A stretch of 64,000 nucleotides of DNA from CAVXEF01 sp963827315 (GTDB lineage Bacteria; Planctomycetota; Phycisphaerae; Sedimentisphaerales; Anaerobacaceae), in NCBI GenBank assembly GCA_963827315.1, contig CAWHAL010000004.1, positions 248,001 through 312,000 on the forward strand, in the 5' to 3' direction. Within the stretch, counting starts at the first letter, position 1. Each line of letters opens with the position of its first letter. The position numbers were made by a program, and so were the translations under genes. A model generated the notes under the pieces. It was not told where the DNA came from, searched no databases, and saw nothing but the letters and a program-made list of their open reading frames with translations. This document shows positions 21,637-30,169 of the stretch, piece after piece.

Positions 21637-24213
21637 TCAAAGGGTTCTGGCTACCTCAATAATTTCATAGAAGTCAAGGACATCGTCAATTTTGACATCG
21701 TCAAATTTAGCCAGTTTTATGCCGCATTCAAGTCCGGCCTTGACCTCTCGGGCGTCATCTTTGAAGTGCCTCAGCGAATCTATCGACAAACCATCTCTGG
21801 TTACTATATTGTCGCGTATCAGTCGGACTTTCGCATTTTTAGTTACCGAGCCGTCGCTGACGAAACAGCCTGCGACGGTACCAACTTTTGAGACTTTGAA
21901 GGTATTTCTGACCACAGCTCTGCCGACCGTCTTCTCCTGCTTCTCGGGTTCCAGTAAACCTGCCATAGACTTCCGCAAATCTTCGGTTATGCGGTAGATT
22001 ATGGTGTAGAGCCGGATGTCCACGCCTTTGACTTCGGCGAGTTTCGATACGTGCTCTTCGGTGACGACATTGAAGCCGATAATAATCGCATTGGAAGCTT
22101 CGGCAAGCAGGCAATCACCTTCTGTGATTCCGCCGACAGCTGCGTGCAGAACCTTGATTTTTACCTCGTCGGTGCTCAGTTCGGATAAATATTTCGTCAA
22201 GACATCAACCGAACCCTGTGCGTCGGCTTTGATAATTATATTCAGCTCCTTGATATTGCCAGCCTCAATCTGGGCGAACAGATTGTCGAGTGTTATCTGC
22301 GTTCTTTTGGCAAGTGTGCTTTCTCTCGAACGTATTTTACTTTCTTCAGCGGCATCTTTGGCCTTATTGATGTCGTCGAGGCAATAAAATCTGTCACCTG
22401 CCTGGGGGACATCGCTAAGGCCTGTAATCTCGACAGGCATAGAACTGGCGGCGACTTTTACGTTTTGGCCGTAGCTGTTACTTAGAGTTTTAACTCTGCC
22501 GTAGGTGGCTCCTGCCAGAACCACATTGCCTTTTGTCAATTGGCCCTCTTTGACCAGCAACGTCGCCACGGGACCTCGCTGTGATGACATCTTTGCCTCG
22601 ACGACCCATCCTGTTGCCGGGATTGTGTCGTCGGCCTTGAGCTCAAGCAGCTCAGCGACATAATCGAGATGCTCAAGCAGCGCATCAATACCTTCACCTG
22701 TAACAGCGCTTGTCTTGACAACTTCGGTCTGGCCGCCCCATTCAGCCGGTGTCAATCCGTGTTCGGACAACTGTGAGTAAACACGGTTGTAATTGCAGCC
22801 GGGCAGGTCGATTTTATTTAAAGCCACTATGACAGGCACATTGGCTGCCTGGGCGTGATGTATGGCCTCTATTGTCTGCGGCATTACGCCGTCGTCGGCA
22901 GCCACAACGAGCACCACCACGTCCGTCATATTCGCGCCACGAGCTCGCATAGCAGTGAAAGCCTCGTGTCCCGGCGTGTCGAGGAAAGTTACCGTGTGTC
23001 CGCCGATAGTAGTCTGATACGCACCGATATGCTGAGTAATGCCGCCGGCTTCGCTGGCTGCTACCTGAGTCGAACGAATTCTGTCGAGCAGACTGGTCTT
23101 GCCATGATCAACGTGGCCCAGCATCGTAGCGACGACGGGACGCTTCTGGAGGTTCTTACGCTCGCACCGGTCGAATTCGCTTTGTATCTGCTCCTGCAGG
23201 TTTTTCCTGTGCTCTACCACTAATTCAGTGCCGAAATCCAAGGCGAGCAGTTCGGCAGCATCTGAACCTATGGTCTGATTGGCTGAGGCCATTATACCCT
23301 GCTGCATCAGTTTGGTGATGAGCTCAGGCGATTTGACCGCTAAGGCAGCAGCCAAATCCTTGACGGTAATTGGCTCATTTATGGTGACCTTTGCCGGCCG
23401 CGCAGTGGTAACTGCCGCCTGCATCGATTTGGCGGCGATTTTCCGTATGGGTCTTAGTCTGATGCGTTCGCCAACAGCAGCATCAAGCCGGGCCCGCCTT
23501 TCCTCCATATCTTTTTGCCGGCGTTGACTGGCGAATCTAAGTCTTTTCGCAACTTCCGTATCCGGGTCGTATCGTCGGCGACCGTGCGTTCGTTCACCAT
23601 GCCATTCGGGAGCGCCTTTTTTGCGTTTTGCTGCAGTCGCAGTAAGTTGCTCCTCGTCCAGCTCATCAGGAAACAAAGGTTCGGTAACAGGAACACCGTA
23701 CTTCGCCCTTGGTTTTGGTCTTGGGGGAGGTTTTAACGGTTCCGGTGCTTCAACTCTGACAATCTGAGGACCAGATAATTGGGCAGGCTCCGGTTTTTCC
23801 AGCATCGGGCCTGCGGGTACTATTGGCTCCGGTTTCGGCTTCTCGGGTTTTTCCGCTTTATGTGGTTTTATTATTGTTGGCTTTTCTTCGGTCGCGGCGG
23901 CAGCTTCTGTGGCAGGCTCAGCAGCAACCTCTGTGGGCTCATCTTTCTTTTTCTCTTTAGCTTTTTTTGGCGGATGTTCTTTCGCTGGTTTTTTCTTGAT
24001 TCGCGCCTTGCTCAGGTCGACCTTCTCTGTCGTCTCAACCGTTGTGATGTTATCGCCTTCGCTGAACCATTCACGAATAGTTGCCGCCAGGCCGGCCGAT
24101 ATCACCGACATATGGTTTTTGACGTCCAGACCCTCGTCGCGACACTTTTTGATGATGGCGGAGCTTTTTACACCAAGCTCGTTTGACAAAATATAGACCC
24201 TTGTGGTGGCCAT
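21637..24213 (-). CDS. infB: Translation initiation factor IF-2
   Basis: 858 residues. IF-2 is the GTPase that brings initiator tRNA to the 30S subunit. In order: an N-terminal IF2_N domain (V-Y-I-L-S-N-E-L-G-V), a Lys/Glu/Pro-rich linker (about 70-200), a second IF2_N-like domain (I-T-V-K-D-L-A-A-A-L-A-V), the G domain with G-H-V-D-H-G-K-T at about 366-373, D-T-P-G-H-E and N-K-I-D, then domains II, III and C2. It lies 40 nt after nusA in the conserved nusA-infB-rbfA order. Confidence 0.97.
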   Translation of the reverse strand: MATTRVYILSNELGVKSSAIIKKCRDEGLDVKNHMSVISAGLAATIREWFSEGDNITTVETTEKVDLSKARIKKKPAKEHPPKKAKEKKKDEPTEVAAEPATEAAAATEEKPTIIKPHKAEKPEKPKPEPIVPAGPMLEKPEPAQLSGPQIVRVEAPEPLKPPPRPKPRAKYGVPVTEPLFPDELDEEQLTATAAKRKKGAPEWHGERTHGRRRYDPDTEVAKRLRFASQRRQKDMEERRARLDAAVGERIRLRPIRKIAAKSMQAAVTTARPAKVTINEPITVKDLAAALAVKSPELITKLMQQGIMASANQTIGSDAAELLALDFGTELVVEHRKNLQEQIQSEFDRCERKNLQKRPVVATMLGHVDHGKTSLLDRIRSTQVAASEAGGITQHIGAYQTTIGGHTVTFLDTPGHEAFTAMRARGANMTDVVVLVVAADDGVMPQTIEAIHHAQAANVPVIVALNKIDLPGCNYNRVYSQLSEHGLTPAEWGGQTEVVKTSAVTGEGIDALLEHLDYVAELLELKADDTIPATGWVVEAKMSSQRGPVATLLVKEGQLTKGNVVLAGATYGRVKTLSNSYGQNVKVAASSMPVEITGLSDVPQAGDRFYCLDDINKAKDAAEESKIRSRESTLAKRTQITLDNLFAQIEAGNIKELNIIIKADAQGSVDVLTKYLSELSTDEVKIKVLHAAVGGITEGDCLLAEASNAIIIGFNVVTEEHVSKLAEVKGVDIRLYTIIYRITEDLRKSMAGLLEPEKQEKTVGRAVVRNTFKVSKVGTVAGCFVSDGSVTKNAKVRLIRDNIVTRDGLSIDSLRHFKDDAREVKAGLECGIKLAKFDDVKIDDVLDFYEIIEVARTL

Positions 24214-24253
24214 AAAATTTATATCTCGTATCGTGGGACCTGCTTTGTGGCGG

Positions 24254-25483
24254 TCACGCTTCTGCCCGCTCGTTATCCGTTGTCTGTGTCTCCTGTTTCA
24301 ACACATCTTGGGCCTGGCTTTTCTCTGCCTCAGCAGCCAGACGTTCCGCCTGTTCCGTCGCTGCGACGACAAGCTGCCCAGCGATGTCCGCTTCGATGTT
24401 TAGTTCGCTGATAAGCGGCTCTGTCCCGACGTCCTCAATATCCAAAACAGATATGATGCCTAATGCTATGAGCTTGTCCACGGTCGTGTCGTCAGCGGTT
24501 TTTACACTTTTGACGCAACTTGCCAATAATTCAATGCCCTGATTGTACTCATCAGGTGTCAGTATATCGATGTCCCAGCCTGTCAACCTTGCGGCAAGTC
24601 GTACATTCTGGCCATGCTTGCCGATGGCCAGGCTCAGCTGGTCTTCGTCGACTACCACCGTTGCTCGTCCCAATTCAAAACACAGCGCAATCTCGCTTGC
24701 TTTTGCCGGCATCAGTGCATTGGCGACAAATACCTGGGAAGAATCGCTCCAGCGCACAATGTCTATTTTTTCGCCGCCGAGCTCATCGACGACATTCTTT
24801 ATTCTGCTGCCTCGCACACCGACACATGCGCCGACGGGGTCAACCTTGTCATCGAGCGAAGCAACGGCGGCCTTCGTCCGATAGCCCGCTTCCCGAGCCA
24901 ACGCTCTTATTTCAATAATGTTCTCGGCGATTTCCGGCACTTCCATCTCGAAGAGCCTGCGAATAAAATCGGGATGTGTGCGGGAGAGGATAATCTTCAC
25001 CTGGCTTGCGACCTCTTTGACGTCAAGAATCAGGCACCGAATTCTCTCACCTGGTCGATGAGTTTGGCCCATTATCTGCTCGGCCTTCGGCATAAATCCC
25101 TCGGTGCGATGGTCTAAATTGACGATGAGAGTCCCACCTTCGTATCGCACCACCGAGCCGCTTATAATCTCACCCTTTCGCTGCACGAACTCAGCATAGA
25201 TACTGTCCCTCTCATCAGCCTTTATTTTCTGTATCATTACCTGTTTGGCCGTTTGAGCGGGGATTCGGCCAAGCTGCTTTATGTCGATTTGCTCATTGTC
25301 CTTAAGCGCTGTAACCTCTCCGGTAGTGCGGTCGATACGTACGACTATCTCGCTGTCAGGCTCTCCAAAATGCTTTCTGACCGCTGAGACCATAGCCTCT
25401 TCCAGGTCGACAAATATGGATTCTCTGTCGATGTTTTTGTCGTGAGCAATGTTGTCGACAATCCTTATTAATTCCTGGCTCAT
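24254..25483 (-). CDS. nusA: Transcription termination/antitermination factor NusA
   Basis: Binds RNA polymerase and modulates pausing, intrinsic termination and antitermination. The start M-S-Q-E-L-I-R-I-V at 25483 is chosen because AAAAGG lies 2-3 nt upstream and homology begins there; an upstream in-frame ATG at 25531 lies at the foot of a terminator and is not credible. This gives 409 residues: N-terminal polymerase-binding domain, S1 domain (about 115-185), then two KH domains (V-G-A-C-V-G-V-R-G-S-R-I and A-I-G-K-H-G-Q-N-V-R-L). The C-terminus has only a short acidic tail and no full repeat domain. It is first in the operon and is preceded by a leader with an intrinsic terminator, so attenuation is likely. 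Confidence 0.96.
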   Translation of the reverse strand: MSQELIRIVDNIAHDKNIDRESIFVDLEEAMVSAVRKHFGEPDSEIVVRIDRTTGEVTALKDNEQIDIKQLGRIPAQTAKQVMIQKIKADERDSIYAEFVQRKGEIISGSVVRYEGGTLIVNLDHRTEGFMPKAEQIMGQTHRPGERIRCLILDVKEVASQVKIILSRTHPDFIRRLFEMEVPEIAENIIEIRALAREAGYRTKAAVASLDDKVDPVGACVGVRGSRIKNVVDELGGEKIDIVRWSDSSQVFVANALMPAKASEIALCFELGRATVVVDEDQLSLAIGKHGQNVRLAARLTGWDIDILTPDEYNQGIELLASCVKSVKTADDTTVDKLIALGIISVLDIEDVGTEPLISELNIEADIAGQLVVAATEQAERLAAEAEKSQAQDVLKQETQTTDNERAEA

Positions 25484-25529
25484 TACCTTTTTTCCCTTTC
25501 CTGCATAGCACCGCGAAGAGCTTCGGGAC

Positions 25530-25559
25530 AAAAAAAGTGGAAACTTCTACAGTTTCCAC
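25530..25559 (-). terminator. Intrinsic terminator 46 nt upstream of nusA
   Basis: On the minus strand: GTGGAAACT, loop GTAGA, AGTTTCCAC, then seven Ts. A perfect 9-bp stem with a full U-tract, oriented toward nusA. It ends a leader transcript that starts at the promoter at 25814-25841. Confidence 0.85.
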
Positions 25560-25807
25560 CTCAGCGAAAAACGCACACGATGATGTAGCTCATTCCTATA
25601 CTACATCAGTAGCCTCCCATAGCAAGCAAACTCACTCGTTTCCCGGCACCGAAGCAGAAACATCGATTCACAAGCCACCATTTGCGCAGAAGCATGGCCG
25701 AATAGACAATTTATCCGGTCAGTCTGCACTGTTCGCCAGTCCTGTCAAAATCATCTCAAGTTCCCTTAATTCGGCTTTGGTAGCACTCTTGCTAAATCCT
25801 TATAACA
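25537..25807 (-). ncRNA. Candidate leader RNA / small RNA ahead of nusA
   Basis: About 270 nt between a consensus promoter and a textbook intrinsic terminator, both on the minus strand. Internal hairpins can be drawn: TGATGTAG ... CTACATCA (8 bp), CCGGATA ... TATTCGG (7 bp with one wobble) and GTTTC ... GAAAC. No conserved ORF is present on this strand, and I do not recognise 6S, SRP, tmRNA or RNase P motifs. It may be a free small RNA, or an attenuating leader of the nusA operon: GGGAAAC at 25638-25644 could compete for the right arm of the terminator stem. No other promoter is visible between the terminator and nusA, so nusA expression probably depends on read-through. Confidence 0.6.
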
Positions 25808-25813
25808 AGGGTC

Positions 25814-25841
25814 ATTATAGTTAAATCGTTCTGCCTGTCAA
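25814..25841 (-). promoter_or_regulatory. Consensus sigma70-type promoter for the nusA leader
   Basis: TTGACA (25841-25836) and TATAAT (25819-25814) on the minus strand with 16-nt spacing: a perfect match at both boxes. Predicted start near 25807. Confidence 0.8.
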
Positions 25842-26120
25842 TGATAATAACTTTTTTGCCGAATTTACTTGATTTTTGCTTAACTTCACTGTGGGAAATA
25901 GACTTGAGGCTAAAGGACCTCTCCTGGTTCGCAAATGTCCGATAAAACAAGGTTTTTGACCTGCAGAAAGGGGTTTATCGTGTATCTAAGCTGGTTGTCT
26001 CTGTGTGGTGTTTTTTCTCATAGTCTGGGGCGAATTTGGTCAATCTCACGAGATTTCCTTTGCCCAATAGTCCGGTGCGGCGCAAATCTATATTATCACC
26101 GACAGAGAAGCGCAAAAACT
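25842..26120. other. Non-coding spacer
   Basis: Lies between the nusA promoter and the stop of the minus-strand membrane-protein gene. I see no gene, clear repeat or structured RNA. An open frame on the plus strand from 25935 overlaps the neighbouring gene and has no family resemblance. Confidence 0.4.
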
Positions 26121-26858
26121 TTAGTTGGCAACCGGGGCCAGACGGACGGTCAGTTTTTCCGGTGTAAGCGTTATCTTTTCGACCCGCACTTTTTTTTCTT
26201 CGCCGCCGAGCATGTCCTTGATTTCAAAGACGGGGTCAAACGGTTTGTCACTGAACAGTGAGGCAGCTATTTGCGCCCCTAAATCGTGGGGGTCAGACTC
26301 TACAGCGGCAAGCCTTTCGGTGTACATACTTCTGGCAACAGCCATGATAACAGAGGTGATATTCATAGCGCCAGCCTTGATTTTCGAGACTCGGAGGTTC
26401 AATAGCCCGCGTTCGTCAAGCGAAGGATTTAATTCAATGGTTATGACCACTTGCACGCTTCTTAGGACAGCCGTTCCCATCAGCACAATTGTATCCGGCA
26501 AAAAAAGCACCTCAGGCGCGGAAAATACGATTCCACGGTAGCGTTTCGGCCATTTAGCCCGGGAAGTGGCATCGTTTATTCCTTTCTGGGTGACCACCAA
26601 ATCGAATGGCTCGGTCCCCTGGGCGCCGTTGTAGAGTTGAGGCAGTAATTCGTGCGTCAGATATTTGCTGACCTGTCCGGTGTAATCAATGTCGAGAGGG
26701 TTGTACCTCGCTGGTTTGTGCAGAAACAGAAGATATAACAATGAAACGAGGATAACCACTACCGCTATCAATTTTATAGCGAGCGAACGTTTGCTTTTTG
26801 GGGCCGAAGAATCGGCGTCGGTAGGCTGCTGTGGTTTTGTCTCTTTAATAATTTTCAA
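26121..26858 (-). CDS. Single-pass membrane protein of unknown function
   Basis: 245 residues: a short charged N-terminus, one membrane helix (about 28-46, L-I-A-V-V-V-I-L-V-S-L-L-Y-L-L-F-L), then an extracytoplasmic domain of about 195 residues. The domain has V-L-F-L-P-D-T-I-V-L-M-G-T-A followed by long amphipathic strands, faintly like DUF2140/YpmS-type proteins, but I would not rely on that. No catalytic motif. It stands alone on the minus strand, divergent from pyrF. Confidence 0.65.
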   Translation of the reverse strand: MKIIKETKPQQPTDADSSAPKSKRSLAIKLIAVVVILVSLLYLLFLHKPARYNPLDIDYTGQVSKYLTHELLPQLYNGAQGTEPFDLVVTQKGINDATSRAKWPKRYRGIVFSAPEVLFLPDTIVLMGTAVLRSVQVVITIELNPSLDERGLLNLRVSKIKAGAMNITSVIMAVARSMYTERLAAVESDPHDLGAQIAASLFSDKPFDPVFEIKDMLGGEEKKVRVEKITLTPEKLTVRLAPVAN

Positions 26859-26988
26859 ATCCTCACAAATATTCGAATTCGGTCTTGCTCAAAGCCACAA
26901 ACATAATTATTATAACGATTCTGCTGCTTATTAAAAAGACTTTTCGGGTGTTTGCTGACAGGTAGGAAAGTAGAAAGGGCTAAAGACG

Positions 26989-27939
26989 GTGGCAAGTCAT
27001 TTTGCGGATAGGCTTTGTGAGGCGGTAAAGGCCAGGAAAACACCTTTGGTTGTCGGCCTGGATCCTCTTTACGGTCGGCTGCCGGCGGCGATAAAAGGCC
27101 ATCGGGATATGAATGACGAGTTTGACGCAGCGGCAGCGGTAGATGCGATTTTCGACTTTTGCACTCAGACGATGAGAATCATCGCACCGATGGTTCCAGC
27201 CGTAAAAATAAATATCGCCTTTTTTGAAAAGTATCTCTGGGAAGGGGTGGAAACTTATTACGCGTTGGTTTCTGAGGCGGATGCTCTGGGCCTTGAGGTA
27301 ATCGGGGATGTGAAGCGAGGCGACATAGGCCATACCGCCGAGCTTTATGCCTCCGCTCATCTGGAAAATCCGGAATTGGTTGGCTTGGAAGACACGCTCA
27401 CCCCTGATGCTATTACCATCAACGGCTTTGCAGGAGTCGAATCGATAGAGCCGTTTGTACGAGTCGCTGACCAGCAGGGCAAAGGCGTCTTTGTTTGGGT
27501 CCGCTCGAGCAATCCCACAGCGGCGCCGATTCAGGATTTTGCCGGCGCAGACGGCCAAATGATGTACGAGAAACTCGCTGAAATCGTCGCGCAAATTGCC
27601 AATAAACCGGAACATGTCGGCAAAAATGGCTACAGCAACGTCGGAATGGTGGTTGGTGGTACCGCGCCACACGTCACAACAGCACTACGTCAAAAGTACG
27701 ATAAAGTATGGTTTCTCGTGCCGGGCTACGGCTCACAGGGCGCTTCCGCTACAGACTGCGTCCGCTTCTGCAAACCGGACGGCACGGGAGCACTGATTAA
27801 CGCCTCACGTTCAGTTATCTACGCCTATGAAAAGCCAAGGTACAAGGAACAGTTCGGCGACGACTGGGGAAGATGTATCGAGCAGGCGGTCATCGATGCA
27901 AAAATTGACCTGGCGAACGCGATGCAGACCTTGATTTGA
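26989..27939 (+). CDS. pyrF: Orotidine 5'-phosphate decarboxylase (type 2)
   Basis: Last step of UMP synthesis: decarboxylates OMP. The 316-residue length and the motif V-I-G-D-V-K-R-G-D-I-G-H-T-A, with the D-x-K-x-x-D catalytic array, place it in the longer 'type 2' group found in mycobacteria and other phyla. Other hallmarks: V-V-G-L-D-P near the start, A-V-K-I-N-I-A-F-F-E, and the phosphate-binding V-P-G-Y-G-S-Q-G-A near the end. The start is a GTG at 26989 with only a weak AAAGGG upstream. It is followed by murD after a structured 100-nt gap. Confidence 0.93.
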   Translation: MASHFADRLCEAVKARKTPLVVGLDPLYGRLPAAIKGHRDMNDEFDAAAAVDAIFDFCTQTMRIIAPMVPAVKINIAFFEKYLWEGVETYYALVSEADALGLEVIGDVKRGDIGHTAELYASAHLENPELVGLEDTLTPDAITINGFAGVESIEPFVRVADQQGKGVFVWVRSSNPTAAPIQDFAGADGQMMYEKLAEIVAQIANKPEHVGKNGYSNVGMVVGGTAPHVTTALRQKYDKVWFLVPGYGSQGASATDCVRFCKPDGTGALINASRSVIYAYEKPRYKEQFGDDWGRCIEQAVIDAKIDLANAMQTLI

Positions 27940-27943
27940 TATA

Positions 27944-28008
27944 ATGGTACAAATACTTAGGTTTTGGTCGCAAGACCTCGGTGAAGACCATTAACTTTTT
28001 TGTACCAT
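27944..28008 (+). promoter_or_regulatory. Structured pyrF-murD intergenic element
   Basis: ATGGTACAAA (27944-27953) and TTTGTACCAT (27999-28008) are perfect 10-bp inverted arms enclosing GGTC-gcaa-GACC, a hairpin with a GNRA-type loop. The whole could fold as a multi-stem RNA at the 3' end of pyrF or the 5' end of murD. TATAATGG at 27940 overlaps the left arm and could be a -10 box. Confidence 0.45.
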
Positions 28009-28042
28009 ACTGTGAGCAGTGATTTCGGCGGGAAACAGAGTG

Positions 28043-29473
28043 ATGGTTAGTCATGCGGAATACCAAACACAAAGAAGGTTAAAGCCAGACACAATCAGGG
28101 ACAGGGGATACTTCGCCGGTAAAAAAGTTCTGGTTATGGGCCTGGGGCGGTTCGGCGGCGGCGTTGATGTCGCCAAGTTTGCCGCCGGCGCCGGCGCAAA
28201 GGTAATAGTAACAGATATTGCTGCCGCCGAGCGGTTAAGCGGTTCACTAAAGCAGTTGGAAGGATTAAATAACGTAGAATATCACCTCGGCTCACATATC
28301 GCCGGTGATTTTGAGCGGGCCGATATTATCGTAGTCAATCCTGCTGTGCCTGCCGATAATGAATTTCTGGAGATTGCCCGCCGAAACAACAAACTTATCA
28401 CTTCGCAGGTGAATATTTTTTTTGAACTGTGCGCCGCAACGATAATCGGCATAACAGGAGCCAACGGCAAAAGCACGACAGCAGCACTCACAGCGCATTT
28501 GCTCAGAAGTACGAGAAGCGAGATACGAGATACGAGAAACGAAAACGTCTGGCTGAGCGGCAACATCGGCGACCAGCCGTTGCTGATGGTAGCGGACCAG
28601 ATTGGCCCTGATGACCTCGTTGTATTAGAACTGTCGAGTTTTCAGCTTGAGCAGTTGGCTCAAATTCAAAAGGTGCCGCAGGTTGCCTTGCTGACAAACC
28701 TTACGCCGAACCACCTTGACCGTTACGGAACGTTCGCCAGTTACTGCCGGGCCAAAGAAAATATATTCAAATACCAGAAGCCGAACGGGAAATCGCTGCC
28801 GGTTTCGTTTTTTAACGTCGAAGATAAGATAGGGGCCGAATGGTTTGAAAAATACAGCAAAGATAAGAGGAGAACTTGTCTGAAGTTTTCTGCTGATGAT
28901 GTAAGTGGAGAAATTCGTTCTTGTTTCACACTGCTTGGCCGGGCCAATCTTTCAAACCTTGCCGCTGCAGTTGCCGTCGCGAAGTACTTCGGCGCGGATG
29001 AGGAGGCGATAAAGAATTGTCTGCTTGGATTCAAGCCGCTGCCGCACAGACTCGAGTTGATATCGCAGATAAACGGCGTATCCTGGTATGACGATTCCAA
29101 AGCCACCACACCCGACAGCGCAATCGCTGCGCTGGAGGCATTCGAACAGCCGATAATAATAATAGCCGGCGGATACGATAAGAATATATCATTCGACAAG
29201 TTTGGCGAAGAAGTTGCCCATAAGGCAAAGGCGGCGGTTCTGATTGGGCAAACCAGAGAAAAAATCGCGGCGGCGATACGGTCGAGCCGGGCAGATGTTC
29301 TAACGGTTGAGTTTGCCCAATCACTGGCCGAGGCTGTGGGGCTGGCCGAGCGGCTGAGCACACCCGGTGACGTCGTTTTGCTCAGCCCAGCTTGCGCCAG
29401 CTTCGATATGTTTGAAAACTTTCAGCAGCGGGGCCGGGTATTTCGCGAGTTGGTCCGAAAAATCAGCGGTTAA
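28043..29473 (+). CDS. murD: UDP-N-acetylmuramoylalanine--D-glutamate ligase
   Basis: Adds D-glutamate to UDP-MurNAc-L-alanine in peptidoglycan precursor synthesis. Features: N-terminal Rossmann-like V-L-V-M-G-L-G-R-F-G-G-G, the ATP loop G-I-T-G-A-N-G-K-S-T-T, the N-L-T-P-N-H-L-D-R-Y central motif, and H-R-L-E ... Y-D-D-S-K-A-T-T-P toward the C-terminal domain. The start is uncertain between GTG 28019 and ATG 28043; homology begins further in, at about codon 26. Odd: right after the ATP-loop helix, R-S-T-R-S-E-I-R-D-T-R-N-E-N is encoded by a tandem tacgaga/gatacgag word (28508-28546), so a genomic repeat is translated in frame. Confidence 0.95.
   Translation: MVSHAEYQTQRRLKPDTIRDRGYFAGKKVLVMGLGRFGGGVDVAKFAAGAGAKVIVTDIAAAERLSGSLKQLEGLNNVEYHLGSHIAGDFERADIIVVNPAVPADNEFLEIARRNNKLITSQVNIFFELCAATIIGITGANGKSTTAALTAHLLRSTRSEIRDTRNENVWLSGNIGDQPLLMVADQIGPDDLVVLELSSFQLEQLAQIQKVPQVALLTNLTPNHLDRYGTFASYCRAKENIFKYQKPNGKSLPVSFFNVEDKIGAEWFEKYSKDKRRTCLKFSADDVSGEIRSCFTLLGRANLSNLAAAVAVAKYFGADEEAIKNCLLGFKPLPHRLELISQINGVSWYDDSKATTPDSAIAALEAFEQPIIIIAGGYDKNISFDKFGEEVAHKAKAAVLIGQTREKIAAAIRSSRADVLTVEFAQSLAEAVGLAERLSTPGDVVLLSPACASFDMFENFQQRGRVFRELVRKISG
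28508..28546 (+). repeat. In-frame 'gagatacgaga' tandem word inside murD
   Basis: Five imperfect copies of a 7-10 nt acgaga/atacgag word, encoding R-S-E-I-R-D-T-R-N-E within MurD. The same word occurs in non-coding DNA at about 14458-14475. Confidence 0.7.
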
Positions 29474-29628
29474 TTATGGTGATATAGCCATACAAAACTC
29501 CAGAGGTTGTAAAAAAACCTGACTGGTAAGCGATTCAGGCGGCGGTTTTTCTGCAATGTTTCGTAAAGGAACTCGTCCGATTTGCCGATTTTGTAGTGTA
29601 AAGGCAAACGAAATTTGGGGCAAAAGTG

Positions 29629-30018
29629 ATGGACAGCAGGCACGAGCAAAGAGGAGAGCGAAGGCTACGTTATCACTGGCCAATCTGGTTCGCCGAGGAC
29701 TTCGACGAAACACTCTCACAGGGACAAATGGTCGATGTTTCCAGCGTTGGTGCGTCATTTACGTGCTGCGCTGGTGTAAATTGTCCGTCTCCGGGCCGAC
29801 GGGTGACCAGCCGCTTTAGTGTCCCTCGCTTTTGCTCAGACGAATCATTCGATTTGGCGAGTTTCACGCGGACAGGCTCTGTTTGCCGCGTCGATGAGGT
29901 CAGCGAATTTCTCCGTCGTGTCGCGGTTCAGTTTGCAGAACCCCTGCCCTTTAGACCCGGTGAACAGGTCGCCAACGAATCTGAAATGCAGCAAAGGCTA
30001 AAGGCTGTGACAATATAG
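29629..30018 (+). CDS. PilZ-domain protein (copy 1)
   Basis: About 129 residues, a single PilZ domain, the usual receptor for cyclic di-GMP. The two binding motifs are there: E-R-R-L-R (the R-x-x-x-R box, slightly short) near the start and D-V-S-S-V-G (D/N-x-S-x-x-G). ATG 29629 is preferred over GTG 29626. It is a paralogue of the next gene, sharing P-I-W-F-(A/S)-E-D-F-D, Q-M-V-D-(V/I)-S-S, P-G-R-R-V-T-(S/T)-R-F-S-V-P-R-F and Q-F-A-E-P-L-P-F-(R/K)-P-G-E-Q. Target process unknown. Confidence 0.85.
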   Translation: MDSRHEQRGERRLRYHWPIWFAEDFDETLSQGQMVDVSSVGASFTCCAGVNCPSPGRRVTSRFSVPRFCSDESFDLASFTRTGSVCRVDEVSEFLRRVAVQFAEPLPFRPGEQVANESEMQQRLKAVTI

Positions 30019-30169
30019 TCCCTGCAATTGGGGGAAAAGCCCAAAAACAATTTTCTGATTGTCAGCATCTGCGCCAAATGCGCAAAAACCTGTAAACTTC
30101 CAAAGCACCGTCACTTTTTTGCCGATGGTTGAATTGCAGGTTTGAAGAAAGATTTGCAGGATAGGAAAG

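Noticed and set aside
25537..25807. Possible 6S, SRP RNA, tmRNA or RNase P RNA
   Set aside because: None of the characteristic motifs (SRP GGAAG loop region, RNase P GAGGAAAGTCC, tmRNA ends with tRNA-like arms) can be found, so no family name was assigned.
25537..25824. 95-codon plus-strand ORF upstream of nusA
   Set aside because: It starts inside the terminator hairpin and covers the promoter-leader unit on the opposite strand; no ribosome site or conserved motif.
25935..26261. 108-codon plus-strand ORF between nusA and the membrane protein
   Set aside because: It runs antisense into the 26121-26858 gene and has no start signal or family resemblance.
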